Part shown: piece after piece, positions 8,896 to 17,474 of the stretch | Layout of the letters: the number at the start of each line of letters is the position of its first letter | How positions within the stretch are numbered: the first letter of the stretch is position 1 | Assembly: GCF_000192865.1 (NCBI RefSeq) | Contig: NC_015276.1 | Coordinates: forward strand, 1,922,001 to 1,986,000 | Length of the DNA: 64,000 nt | Reading direction: 5' to 3' | Source: Marinomonas mediterranea MMB-1 | GTDB lineage: Bacteria > Pseudomonadota > Gammaproteobacteria > Pseudomonadales > Marinomonadaceae | Translations under genes and position numbers: made by a program | Notes under the pieces: generated by a model | Seen by the model: only the letters and a program-made list of their open reading frames with translations | Told to the model about the DNA's origin: nothing | Databases searched by the model: none

Positions 8896-9378
8896 ATGGA
8901 GAATAAATTGGACTTGGATTTGATTGATTTAGATATACTTGCTCTTATTCAGCGTGATGTTAGTATTTCCACAGAATTTATTTCCCAGCACGTTGGAATT
9001 TCGAAAACACCTTGTTGGCGTCGAATTCAGCGTCTTGAAAAGCTCGGCTACATAAAGAAAAAAGTAGCTTTGTTAGATGCCAATAAATTGGAGGTTGGTG
9101 TCTCCGTGTTTGTACAGATTAAAACAAACCGGCATGACGCTGATTGGGCGGACGAACTGACTCATTTAATTGAGGGGTTTCCAGAGGTAGTAGAGTTCTA
9201 TCGAATGGCTGGGGAATACGATTATTTGCTTCGAGTATTGGTGAAAGATATCGGAGCCTATGATGAGTTTTATAAGAAGCTCATTCGTTCGACGTCTTTA
9301 ACGGATGTCACTTCAAACTTTGCGATGGAGCAAATTAAGTATACAACGGAGGTGCCTTTGGTGACTCCAAAAACGTAG
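8896..9378 (+). CDS. Lrp/AsnC-family transcriptional regulator
   Basis: A 160-residue regulator: N-terminal winged helix-turn-helix (about residues 5-55, with ISTEFISQHVGISKTPCWRR as the recognition region) and C-terminal RAM/AsnC ligand-binding domain (about 65-150). Such proteins form octamers and respond to amino acids. The open frame extends to a TTG at 8854, but ATG 8896 gives the usual Lrp start (MENKLDLDLIDLDIL); neither start has a strong ribosome-binding site. The gene ends 9 bp before the class V PLP enzyme on the same strand, so it probably shares its mRNA and may control its expression in response to the enzyme's substrate or product. Confidence 0.9.
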   Translation: MENKLDLDLIDLDILALIQRDVSISTEFISQHVGISKTPCWRRIQRLEKLGYIKKKVALLDANKLEVGVSVFVQIKTNRHDADWADELTHLIEGFPEVVEFYRMAGEYDYLLRVLVKDIGAYDEFYKKLIRSTSLTDVTSNFAMEQIKYTTEVPLVTPKT

Positions 9379-9387
9379 GAAAATACC

Positions 9388-11016
9388 ATGTTTAATAAAG
9401 TCTCTTTGGTTGAAAAAATTCAACGCTCAATGGATAAATTGTCACCCATAATAGATGCGCCATTTGGTCAGAGAAAGATTACGTACGCTGATTATACCGC
9501 ATCGGGTCGAGCGCTGGATTTCATCGAAGAGGCTATCCAAGAGCATATTTTGCCTTTCTACGCCAATACGCACACTGAAGCCAATGCGACAGGCAGTCAA
9601 ACGACGGCTTATAGAGAAGAGGCTCGTAATGCCATAAGAGCATTGGCCAATGCAAACGAAGATGACCTTATTCTCTTTTGCGGTAGCGGTACGACAGCTG
9701 CTGTAAATGTGCTGATTTCACAATTAAATCTACATAATTTAAGTCAAAGTGAGAAAGACGGTACCGTTATTATCCTAGGACCTTACGAACATCATTCCAA
9801 TGAACTTCCATGGCGCTCGCTCGATATCGAGCTATTGCGTGTGCCAATCGGCGAAAACGGCACCTTGTGCATGCGGTCTCTTGAAGGGCTTTTAAGGCTT
9901 AATCAAGGAAAACGGATTATCGCGAGCTTTAGTGCGGCGTCTAATGTTTCTGGAGTTAGAACAGATGATTATGCTGTCACGACACTATTGAACAAATATG
10001 GCGCAATTTCTGTTTGGGACTATGCCGCAGCAGCGCCGTATGTCGATGTGAATATGAACCCTGCCAGCCAAAGAGTAGGTGATTGTGCGCAAAAAAGCGC
10101 ATTATTTTTTTCAATGCATAAGTTTGTCGGAGGTCCTGGTACACCGGGAATTTTGGTGGTAAAAAAAGCGGTTATCGTCAATCATGAGCCCAGTATTATT
10201 GGAGGAGGGACCGTATCTTTTGTTACGCCAGAAAATCACACTTTTTTACCTATAGGTGAAAGAAGGGAAGAGGGCGGTACCCCTGATATTGTGGGCAGTA
10301 TCAGGGCTGGCTTAGTGGCTCAACTTAAGCTCGCTGTAGGTTCTGAATGGATTGAACAACGGGAGCATGAGTTGAACCTGAAAATTCAAGAAACAATAGG
10401 AAATGACCCTCATATAGATCTACTTGGTGAAACTCAGCGCGATAGGTTAACGATTACGTCTTATCGGGTCAAAACCAAAGCGGGTCGATATATTCACCAT
10501 GGGTTAATTGTGGCACTTTTGAATGATTTATTTGGCATTCAGGTTCGAGGAGGTTGCTCTTGCGCCGGCCCTTATGGTCATTATTTGCTTGAATTAGACT
10601 CTGATATTTCTGATTTAATTCAATCTGAACTTGAGAGTGGGAACAAATTCGTTAAACCTGGTTGGGTTCGCTTTAATCTTAACTATTTTATTTCAGATAA
10701 CGAAGCGGACTACATCTTATCTGCGATCCAGTTTACGGCTGAACATGCAGAAAAACTGTCTGTATTATATCAATATGATGAGTCTCAGGATACGTGGAAT
10801 CACATTGAGTTTGTTCGCTCTAGTGCAAGTTTGGCTCACGTTTTTAATAGCTCTATAGAAAAAGAGACGTTAAAAGAAGGGCAAAGTGATTTTAATCCTT
10901 CTTTAACTGTTAACCTTTTGAGGCAATATTTTGTTGAAGCGCATCAAATCATTAACTCTAAGGCTGGTGAGAGTTCTGGTAGTGCCCATGTTAAGAAAAG
11001 ATTTGTTGTCGAATAG
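9388..11016 (+). CDS. Class V aminotransferase-fold PLP enzyme (cysteine desulfurase-like)
   Basis: A 542-residue PLP-dependent enzyme of the class V fold (SufS/CsdA/isopenicillin N epimerase-like). The PLP lysine is Lys245 in SMHKFVGGPGTPG. The aldimine/phosphate regions (GSGTTAAVN, EHHSNELPW, WDYAAAAPY) are present. GGCSCAGPYGH (Cys390, Cys392) occupies the place of the desulfurase active-site cysteine loop. It is clearly longer than SufS or IscS (about 400 residues) because of a C-terminal extension of about 100 residues. It follows the Lrp-type gene by 9 bp. Cysteine desulfurase is possible, but no suf/isc or sulfur-transfer genes are adjacent, so the substrate is open. Family sure, reaction not. 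Confidence 0.88.
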   Translation: MFNKVSLVEKIQRSMDKLSPIIDAPFGQRKITYADYTASGRALDFIEEAIQEHILPFYANTHTEANATGSQTTAYREEARNAIRALANANEDDLILFCGSGTTAAVNVLISQLNLHNLSQSEKDGTVIILGPYEHHSNELPWRSLDIELLRVPIGENGTLCMRSLEGLLRLNQGKRIIASFSAASNVSGVRTDDYAVTTLLNKYGAISVWDYAAAAPYVDVNMNPASQRVGDCAQKSALFFSMHKFVGGPGTPGILVVKKAVIVNHEPSIIGGGTVSFVTPENHTFLPIGERREEGGTPDIVGSIRAGLVAQLKLAVGSEWIEQREHELNLKIQETIGNDPHIDLLGETQRDRLTITSYRVKTKAGRYIHHGLIVALLNDLFGIQVRGGCSCAGPYGHYLLELDSDISDLIQSELESGNKFVKPGWVRFNLNYFISDNEADYILSAIQFTAEHAEKLSVLYQYDESQDTWNHIEFVRSSASLAHVFNSSIEKETLKEGQSDFNPSLTVNLLRQYFVEAHQIINSKAGESSGSAHVKKRFVVE

Positions 11017-11100
11017 TGTTGATTGCTTACTAGAGGTCAATATACTTCGTTAAGTAAATTTTAAGTGTAATTAATCTCATTTGCATTTTTTTCAATCCGT

Positions 11101-11147
11101 TTCTAGAATAATACCTAGAAAAAATGGCTTGGCCATCCATGGATGGC
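11101..11147. promoter_or_regulatory. Two adjacent palindromes upstream of the Cys-rich protein
   Basis: TTCTAG-N8-CTAGAA (11101-11120) is followed by a perfect 16-bp palindrome GCCATCCATGGATGGC (11132-11147), in the 269-bp gap between the PLP enzyme and the Cys-rich protein gene. The second lacks a T tract, so it is a poor terminator; either could be an operator or an mRNA structure. Confidence 0.4.
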
Positions 11148-11285
11148 GCTTTATTGTGGAAGATACTCTTAATATTGTCTGAAGGAATCAGTGGTCAATT
11201 GGGTTCGATAAGAAGTTAGGTGGTGCGCTTTATGCTGCATTTCTTATTGAATTGACAATGGGTTACTTTTAAAAAAGACAGTTTA

Positions 11286-11741
11286 ATGTATCAGTCACAA
11301 ATTAGTTCTTTATTGGAAAGCTATGAAGATACGACTCTTAAGGCTAAGAGGGCGTATATGGACGGCTTTATTGAAGAGGCAAGTGCCTACTACAAAGAGG
11401 CCTGTGAGATTAGTACTCGCTTGCTTTCTTTTCCTACCATCTCTAATGAAACATTAAAGCGTTGCGTCGATGCGTGTGCCAATTGTTTTGATTTTTGCAA
11501 TAACCCAGAAGATGATGAGCAGAATGAATACTTGGATTCTGTGTCATCAATGCTGACTGAAATTGTTGCTGGTCATCATGAAAGTACGATGAGAATGGCG
11601 GCATTGGAAGCCTATGCAGATATTGCTCGCCTGTCTTACTTAGTTGCTAAATGTTGTCGATCAGAGAAAGCAAAATCGGTCATTTCTGACTTTTATCAAT
11701 GCTGGAATCGATACTCACCATCGTTAGTGTGTTTTCACTAA
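11286..11741 (+). CDS. Unknown small cysteine-rich helical protein
   Basis: A 151-residue protein, not recognised. It has nine cysteines (residues 40, 60, 64, 67, 71, 123, 124, 139, 149). Four of them form CX3CX2CX3C at 60-71 (CVDACANCFDFC), spacing seen in metal-binding helical Cys-rich proteins such as the four-helix copper-storage type. The rest is predicted helical, and the N-terminal third has a TPR-like look (AKRAYMDGFIEEASAYYKEA). There is no signal peptide or TM segment, so it is probably cytoplasmic. The ribosome-binding site is weak. It is preceded by two palindromes and followed by a long hairpin. Metal binding is an inference from the cysteines only. Confidence 0.65.
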   Translation: MYQSQISSLLESYEDTTLKAKRAYMDGFIEEASAYYKEACEISTRLLSFPTISNETLKRCVDACANCFDFCNNPEDDEQNEYLDSVSSMLTEIVAGHHESTMRMAALEAYADIARLSYLVAKCCRSEKAKSVISDFYQCWNRYSPSLVCFH

Positions 11742-11761
11742 ATTTTTGTTGCTCTAACGGC

Positions 11762-11814
11762 AGAAACTCTCGCATAGGCACGTTCTAATAGACACGTTCT
11801 ATTTGAGAGTTTCT
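11762..11814 (+). other. Stem-loop with internal direct repeat
   Basis: Perfect 10-bp arms AGAAACTCTC (11762-11771) and GAGAGTTTCT (11805-11814) enclose 33 nt that contain CACGTTCTA twice (11779-11787 and 11793-11801). It lies between the convergent Cys-rich protein gene and gbcA. There is no T tract, so it is not a typical terminator. Confidence 0.5.
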
Positions 11815-11876
11815 ATGTAAGGCGATAGTTTTATGTCTATCTCCTTAGCTATGCAGGATTTTAGCTGTAAAGGGGG

Positions 11877-13145
11877 CTACGCTAAATTGCTTTTGATTGT
11901 CTCGCTATACCATTCTAAGAAGTTGATGACACCGAACTCATAGGTTTCAGAGTAAGGTCCAGGTTGATAGCCCACCGAATTAATACCTAATTGGTTTTGT
12001 TCCCCAAGTACTCTGTCTTGATCATTAGTTGCATCCCACACTTTTCTTAAGCGCTCTACGTCGTAATCTACCCCTTCGACAGCGTCTTTATGTACAAACC
12101 ATTTGGTTGTGACCATTGTTTCCTGTGCGGAGATTGGCAGTACTCGGAAGACAATAAAGTGGTCAGATTGCATGTGATTCCATGAATTGGGTAAATGCAA
12201 AATCCGCATAGATCCGAGTTGTGGATTTTTGACACGCCCCAGCATTTTTTTACAGCCCTCTTGGCCGTCAATGGTCATGACCTTTGTGCCTTTTTTTAAT
12301 GGCATACGCACAATGCGATTTCTTAAGCCGGGCCCATAGCTTTTGTGTTCGTGTGGAATGCCTTCAGCATCCCATTGTTGGGCTTGAGTGTTGTAGTGAT
12401 CTATGAATTCTTTAGAAGCGCGAGGGTCATTAATGTCATCCCACTCTAATAGGGTGTTTAACAGCTCTGGGTGGCTGCCTGAACAGTGATAGCATTCTCG
12501 ATTGTTTTCCAACACCAGCTTCCAGTTAGCCTTTTCATACATATTCGACTCAACTGCAAGCTTGGTGTTTTCTACATCATAGGGTTCCATGTATTCTTCA
12601 AGTGTTTGAAGAAATTCGTCGAAATCTCCAACTGGTTCTTTGTCTGCAAGGCTTATAAAAATAAAGCCACCTGCTGTTTTACAAAATGCTTTTTTGAGGC
12701 CGTGTTGCTTTAGATCGAACTCACCTCCCATTTCAGTGCCAGCAAACAGCAGGTTGCCTTTTAGGTCGTACGTCCACTGATGATAAGGACAGACTAAGTT
12801 TGCAACTTTACCGCGGTGTTCTGTGCAAATTCGAGAGCCTCTATGTCGGCATGTATTGTGGAATGCATTAACAGAACCATCTGCGTCACGAACGATCAAA
12901 ACAGGATTCTGTCCAATTTCAACCGTAAAATAGTCTCCGCGCTTTGGAATTTCACTTGTCATGCCGACAAATAACCATTCCTTTTGAAATACTTCTTCCA
13001 TATCGACGCGAAACATGTGCGGATCATTATAAAGTGCTGCATCTAATGAATAGTTGTGCTGGCGTGTTTCTAGTAGGGTCTTCATTTCCGCTTTTGCTTC
13101 TTGGAGCGTGGCATGGCGTATGTTTAGTAAATCATTCTGATTCAT
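11877..13145 (-). CDS. gbcA: Glycine betaine monooxygenase, Rieske oxygenase subunit
   Basis: A 422-residue ring-hydroxylating-type oxygenase alpha subunit. The Rieske [2Fe-2S] ligands are Cys99/His101 (CRHRG) and Cys119/His122 (CPYHQW). The mononuclear iron site begins with His220 and His225 in NNRECYHCSGSHPELL. It should demethylate glycine betaine to dimethylglycine with release of formaldehyde. The assignment to GbcA rather than another Rieske oxygenase rests on the overall sequence character and on context: a divergent GbcB-type reductase with a fused ferredoxin domain 285 bp away, and a GbdR-type activator just beyond. Start ATG 13145. Cytoplasmic. Stachydrine or carnitine oxygenases are related alternatives. 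Confidence 0.88.
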   Translation of the reverse strand: MNQNDLLNIRHATLQEAKAEMKTLLETRQHNYSLDAALYNDPHMFRVDMEEVFQKEWLFVGMTSEIPKRGDYFTVEIGQNPVLIVRDADGSVNAFHNTCRHRGSRICTEHRGKVANLVCPYHQWTYDLKGNLLFAGTEMGGEFDLKQHGLKKAFCKTAGGFIFISLADKEPVGDFDEFLQTLEEYMEPYDVENTKLAVESNMYEKANWKLVLENNRECYHCSGSHPELLNTLLEWDDINDPRASKEFIDHYNTQAQQWDAEGIPHEHKSYGPGLRNRIVRMPLKKGTKVMTIDGQEGCKKMLGRVKNPQLGSMRILHLPNSWNHMQSDHFIVFRVLPISAQETMVTTKWFVHKDAVEGVDYDVERLRKVWDATNDQDRVLGEQNQLGINSVGYQPGPYSETYEFGVINFLEWYSETIKSNLA

Positions 13146-13430
13146 CGCAGTATTCCCAAATGACGTAAAAATAGAAGGTTTTATCTCTCGTCGAGCGTGA
13201 TATTTGTATTTCTTAGATTTCGCTATGCTCGCTCAATGTTGCTCGGTCGGAATGCCTATTTACGACACGAGTAAGCATCTATATCGACTTCTAATGAAGG
13301 TCTTCGCCTTGGTGGCAGAGGGATTGGCTGCTTCGAGCAATAAAATGTCGCCTATGGTTAAATTGAGAAGCCTAGGTGCGAACAAAATGAGCTCAAATAG
13401 GTGCTTTTAAAAATACTAAGCGAGGATCAA

Positions 13431-14558
13431 ATGACGCAACCTACAAATGATGTGACAGGATCGGATTATTTAGCCCCCATTAATACTCAGACTTGGGTAA
13501 ATGGTCGTCACAATGTCCGTTGTGTGAATGTGGTTCAAGAATCATGGGATGTTCGCACTTTTTGTTTCATGGCAGAGCAGCCTGTCATGTTCTTTTTTAA
13601 GCCTGGGCAGTTCGTCACATTGGAGCTAGAGATAAACGGAGAGCAAGTCATGCGCTCCTATACTATTTCTAGTTCTCCATCATTGCCATACAGTTTTTCC
13701 ATAACGGTTAAGCGAGTCTCTAGCGGGTTGGTGTCTAACTGGTTGCACGACAATATGGTTGTCGGCTCGGAGCTTGCGGTGCATGGACCGGTTGGTAACT
13801 TTAATTGCATCGATTTTCCAGCGGAGAAGGTGTTGTTACTGAGCGGTGGTGTAGGTATTACGCCTGTTATGTCAATGGCGCGCTGGTGGTTCGACACTAA
13901 TGCGAGCGTTGATACGGTGTTTATTCACAGCGCTCGAACCCCTCGTGACCTTGTTTACCCTCGAGAGCTAGATCATATGGCGTCTCGGGTTGAGCAGTTC
14001 AAGCTTAATCTTATTGTTGAAAAGATGGAAAACGGCCTACCTTGGAATGGTTATCGAGGTTTTCTTGATTTGCCTAAGCTGGAGATGATGGCACCTGATT
14101 TTAAAGAACGAGAAGTCTTCTGCTGTGGTCCGGCCCCTTATATGGCCGCCGTCCGTGCGATGTTGAAAGAGAGCGGCTTTGATATGGCTCGTTACCACGA
14201 AGAGTCTTTTGGAGAGACGCCAGAGTCTGTTGTGGAGGATGCCATTGAGAATGCCGAGGCTGCAGTCATTGAGGCAGATGCAATAGAGCGCGAAGATTTG
14301 CTTCGAGTGGACTTTGAGAGTCAGGGCAAGAGTATTCAGTTGGCGCCTAATGAAACATTGCATACGGCCGCGGCGAAACTGGATCTTCATATACCAAAGG
14401 CGTGTGGTATGGGGATCTGTGGTACTTGTAAAGTCAAAGTGATTAAAGGAGAGACAAACATGGAACACAACGGCGGTATTACGGATGAAGACATCGATGA
14501 CGGCTATGTGCTGTCTTGCTGTACGACGCCACAGTCGGATGTTGTTATTGACTTTTAA
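13431..14558 (+). CDS. gbcB: Glycine betaine monooxygenase reductase subunit
   Basis: A 375-residue electron-transfer protein. An N-terminal FAD-binding ferredoxin-reductase domain (RSYTIS flavin motif) and an NAD-binding domain (LLLSGGVGITPVMSM) are followed by an acidic Ala/Glu linker and a C-terminal plant-type [2Fe-2S] ferredoxin with Cys325, Cys330, Cys333 and a Cys pair near 363-364. It passes electrons from NAD(P)H to the GbcA Rieske centre. The frame opens at a GTG at 13401, but ATG 13431 follows CGAGGA and is preferred. It is divergent from gbcA, so both can share regulatory sites in 13146-13430. A strong terminator follows. Confidence 0.88.
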   Translation: MTQPTNDVTGSDYLAPINTQTWVNGRHNVRCVNVVQESWDVRTFCFMAEQPVMFFFKPGQFVTLELEINGEQVMRSYTISSSPSLPYSFSITVKRVSSGLVSNWLHDNMVVGSELAVHGPVGNFNCIDFPAEKVLLLSGGVGITPVMSMARWWFDTNASVDTVFIHSARTPRDLVYPRELDHMASRVEQFKLNLIVEKMENGLPWNGYRGFLDLPKLEMMAPDFKEREVFCCGPAPYMAAVRAMLKESGFDMARYHEESFGETPESVVEDAIENAEAAVIEADAIEREDLLRVDFESQGKSIQLAPNETLHTAAAKLDLHIPKACGMGICGTCKVKVIKGETNMEHNGGITDEDIDDGYVLSCCTTPQSDVVIDF

Positions 14559-15005
14559 ATACAACCTTAGCTTTCACAGAGGAGCTTCTCGCGAAAGATA
14601 AAGTCTTAGGTGACCTCATTTTGGTTTTCCTAGTTGCTCATCAAGCTATCCAGAAATAGCGTGCGTTATTGAATTCCTAAAAGCCAATCACTAAGTTTCA
14701 TGAGTGATTGGCTTTTTTTTCTTGTAAAAAGTGCCATATTGGTTTTTATTAAATGAGTGTTCAATAAAAGTGCGTTATAAGGTTATATCTGATCTTCTAA
14801 GGTGCTTCAGTATATGAATAGAGACTCTGGCATTTTTTAATTGGTGGATGTTATCTGTTTTTCTGCTGAACGAGTTTTCCTAAAACAATAATAAATAAGT
14901 GTTTTTTTCGATTTTAGATGCTTTTAGTGAATTTTTTATTGATTTGTCGATCTTTGGTTCGCTTTTTGCTTTATTGGAAATAATACCTATAAGAGGGCAT
15001 AAACA
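14559..15005. promoter_or_regulatory. gbcB-gbdR intergenic region
   Basis: About 450 bp. The first part contains the gbcB terminator (listed separately). The remaining 285 bp are AT-rich and should hold the gbdR promoter. No open frame or RNA gene is recognised, and I could not pick a confident regulator site. Confidence 0.4.
14681..14720 (+). terminator. Rho-independent terminator of gbcB
   Basis: Perfect 12-bp stem (AAGCCAATCACT / AGTGATTGGCTT) with a 10-nt loop, ending in eight T residues. Confidence 0.93.
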
Positions 15006-16121
15006 ATGGTCGCAGCAAATGATTCTGTTTCGTTCTTGGGAGCGAAGCAATCCACAACACGTGTAGGTTTTTTATTATTAGATCAATTCACTATGATTGC
15101 TTTAGCGTCTTCAATTGGTCCGTTGAGAATGGCAAATCAACTATCGGGTGAAGAGCTCTATACTTGGGATGTGATATCGGAAACGGGTGAGCCAGTTGAA
15201 GCGAGTGATGGATTAAGTCTGGCTGCAGACTATGGTTTTTCAAATTGCCCTGACTTTGACATGATTATTGTCGCGGGTGGGTTGAATATCACTCGGTCTT
15301 ATACAAAAGCGCAAGTGCGATGGATTCAGCAGAAAGCCAAGAAGGGTATTGTTGTCGGTGGTATATGCACAGGGGCGTATATGTTGTCTCATGCAGGTTT
15401 ACTTGATGGTTACAGCTGTAGCGTTCATTGGGAGTGCATGACAGCACTTCAAGAGAACTACCCTAAAGTAAACTGTAACAATCGTCTGTTTTCTATTGAG
15501 AATAAGCGCGTGACGTCTTCTGGCGGCAATGCCCCGTTAGATATGTTTTTAAACATCATTGCTCGAGCGCACGGGGCGAAGTTGTCTAGTGCCGTATCGG
15601 ATATGCTTATTTGCGATCGAATTCGCTCTGACCAAGAGCAACAACGAGTTCCGTTACGTCAGTATGGCAACGGGGGGAACTTTAAGCCCAAGCTCGTTGA
15701 TGTTATTGAACTTATGGAAAACAATTTAGAAGAGCCGATCGAGCTCGACGAATTGGCTAGTTTTGTCAGTGTTTCTCGGCGTCAACTAGAAAGAATGTTC
15801 CACAAATATTTAGATTGCTCGCCGTCTAAGTACTACCTTAAGTTGCGTCTTAACCGAGCTCGCCAATTGCTGAAACAGTCCAATATGTCTATTGTCGAAA
15901 TATCAGCAGCGTGTGGATTTATATCGACGCCTCACTTTAGTCGCTGTTACAGAAAGCACCTAGGAAGCTCGCCTCGTGACGAGAGAAAAATGGCATGGAG
16001 TATTGGCGCGGCAAGCAGTATAGGTACCACTCCTGAGTCAACAGTAGTGTATGCCGCGCATGCAACCTCTGCGCTGTGTAATGCTCAAGCGGAGCCAAGT
16101 TATGGCTCGGTTGCCATTTAA
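15006..16121 (+). CDS. gbdR: GlxA-type AraC-family activator, GbdR-like
   Basis: A 371-residue regulator with an N-terminal DJ-1/PfpI (class I amidotransferase-like) ligand domain (about residues 18-200) and a C-terminal AraC-type double helix-turn-helix (about 235-335; ends in the PHFSRCYRKHLGSSPR recognition region). GbdR proteins sense glycine betaine or dimethylglycine and activate the betaine catabolic genes. The position immediately beyond gbcB and the domain order support this role. Start ATG 15006 with AGAGGG upstream. The C-terminal 35 residues are an Ala/Ser-rich tail. Another GlxA-type regulator is the alternative; linkage to gbcAB makes GbdR much more likely. Confidence 0.85.
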   Translation: MVAANDSVSFLGAKQSTTRVGFLLLDQFTMIALASSIGPLRMANQLSGEELYTWDVISETGEPVEASDGLSLAADYGFSNCPDFDMIIVAGGLNITRSYTKAQVRWIQQKAKKGIVVGGICTGAYMLSHAGLLDGYSCSVHWECMTALQENYPKVNCNNRLFSIENKRVTSSGGNAPLDMFLNIIARAHGAKLSSAVSDMLICDRIRSDQEQQRVPLRQYGNGGNFKPKLVDVIELMENNLEEPIELDELASFVSVSRRQLERMFHKYLDCSPSKYYLKLRLNRARQLLKQSNMSIVEISAACGFISTPHFSRCYRKHLGSSPRDERKMAWSIGAASSIGTTPESTVVYAAHATSALCNAQAEPSYGSVAI

Positions 16122-16199
16122 GCTTTCTAGGTGCCGTTAAGCTGCTGAGGTGTAAGGAAGATTAAAAGCATATTTAATATGATTTTGATCTTTCGAATC

Positions 16200-17000
16200 T
16201 TAATAGCAGTTTGCGACCTTTCCTTGGGCTTTTAAATCGTTGTAAACATTGAGTGGCCCACTCATCGCCGTGTTTAAATCATTTATACGCGTGTTATTTG
16301 ATGGGTGAGTCGACAGCAGTTCTGGGGTCTTACTTGAGCCCGCTTTGCTCATGTTTTGCCAAAGTGACACGCTCTCGCGTGGATCGAATCCTGCTTTTGC
16401 CATTAACTGAAGTCCAATCAAGTCGGCTTCAGATTCGTGTGTTCTGCTAAATGGAAGAATTATACCGACCTGAGCGCCAATGCCTAAACCTTGAAAAATA
16501 GCCTTTTTCTCTGGTGTGTCTTCACCACTAACCTGATACCCGATGGCGAGCGCTTGGCTGGTTGCCAATTGGGTGGAAACACGTTCGTTGCCATGTCGTG
16601 CTAGGACGTGTCCGACCTCATGCCCCATGACAGCTGCGAGTTGAGACTGATTTTGTGCAACATTTAGCAGTCCAGTATAAACACCGATTTTATTTCCGGG
16701 CAGCGCAAAGGCGTTAACCTGATCGCTTTCAAATACTCTTACTTCCCACTCTTGGTTGCGATATTGATCTGGCAGTACGGCAATAATTCGATCTGCGATA
16801 CACTGGACGCTTCGTGATGTCTCTTCGTTCTGAGTGGCTGGTATTTCTTCCTTCATCTGGTTGAAGGAGGCAACCCCCATTTCATTTAATTTTGAATCAG
16901 GGAGTAGGACGAATTGTTTTCGTCCAGTTGGAGAGGTGCTGCATGCTGAAATCAACGTCGATGCGGCAAGTGCAAGCGTAAGTGCCTTGATGCCTTTCAT
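16200..17000 (-). CDS. M48-family zinc metalloprotease lipoprotein
   Basis: A 266-residue protein with a lipoprotein signal (lipobox LISAC, Cys20) and the M48 zinc site HEVGH (His127, Glu128, His131), plus a downstream Glu in the HESEAD segment near residue 187 as third ligand. It resembles the short periplasmic LoiP/YcaL branch, which degrades misfolded outer-membrane proteins and lacks TPRs. The frame extends to 17063, but ATG 17000 has AGGAAAC upstream and places the signal peptide at the N-terminus. It is a single gene, convergent with gbdR. Confidence 0.9.
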   Translation of the reverse strand: MKGIKALTLALAASTLISACSTSPTGRKQFVLLPDSKLNEMGVASFNQMKEEIPATQNEETSRSVQCIADRIIAVLPDQYRNQEWEVRVFESDQVNAFALPGNKIGVYTGLLNVAQNQSQLAAVMGHEVGHVLARHGNERVSTQLATSQALAIGYQVSGEDTPEKKAIFQGLGIGAQVGIILPFSRTHESEADLIGLQLMAKAGFDPRESVSLWQNMSKAGSSKTPELLSTHPSNNTRINDLNTAMSGPLNVYNDLKAQGKVANCY

Positions 17001-17089
17001 GATGTTTCCTGTTGTTCTATTTTCCTGAATTTGCGCCATTACGTTTAGATATTTTTCACGCAAGAGTCAGAATGAATCAATGTCATTGT

Positions 17090-17449
17090 TTAAGCTAATT
17101 CGCTAAGAAGCTCCGCTGCACTAACCGTAATGCATTCGCCCGCCAAATTAGGACAAACACCCACTTTATACTGGTCGTTAGCCATGCCGGGTAGCCATTT
17201 CTCAAGCCAGGCTTGAGCTTCTATTTCGAGTGCAGAAAAGCCTTCGTATTCTTCCGTTAGCCAATGTTCAGCCTGCTCTTTTGTTAACCAGATCGGAAGA
17301 ATATTCTCTCCTGATATGGGGATAATTAAACAGCCGTCTGTATCAGCGAGGGCGAAAACGCTTTGTGTTGCTTTTAAAGCGTCAACAGTGTGGTTGTAGC
17401 GTGTTTGGCTTGGTTGGCCAAAAAAGTCGTTTATGTTCTGGTCAGGCAT
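17090..17449 (-). CDS. DUF2750-family protein
   Basis: A small acidic cytoplasmic protein of 119 residues from ATG 17449; an upstream ATG at 17488 would give 132 and overlap the deaminase stop. The core (FALADTDGCLIIP...WLTKEQAEHW...WLEKWLPGM) matches the DUF2750 pattern, for which I know no function. It is the last gene of the minus-strand purine locus, overlapping or touching the adenine deaminase gene, so it is probably co-transcribed. Nothing in the sequence indicates an active site. Confidence 0.75.
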   Translation of the reverse strand: MPDQNINDFFGQPSQTRYNHTVDALKATQSVFALADTDGCLIIPISGENILPIWLTKEQAEHWLTEEYEGFSALEIEAQAWLEKWLPGMANDQYKVGVCPNLAGECITVSAAELLSELA

Positions 17450-17474
17450 TATATAACTGCTTTTTCTTGGGTGA

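Noticed and set aside
13204..13410. 68-codon open frame between gbcA and gbcB
   Set aside because: It covers the shared promoter region and has no recognisable features.
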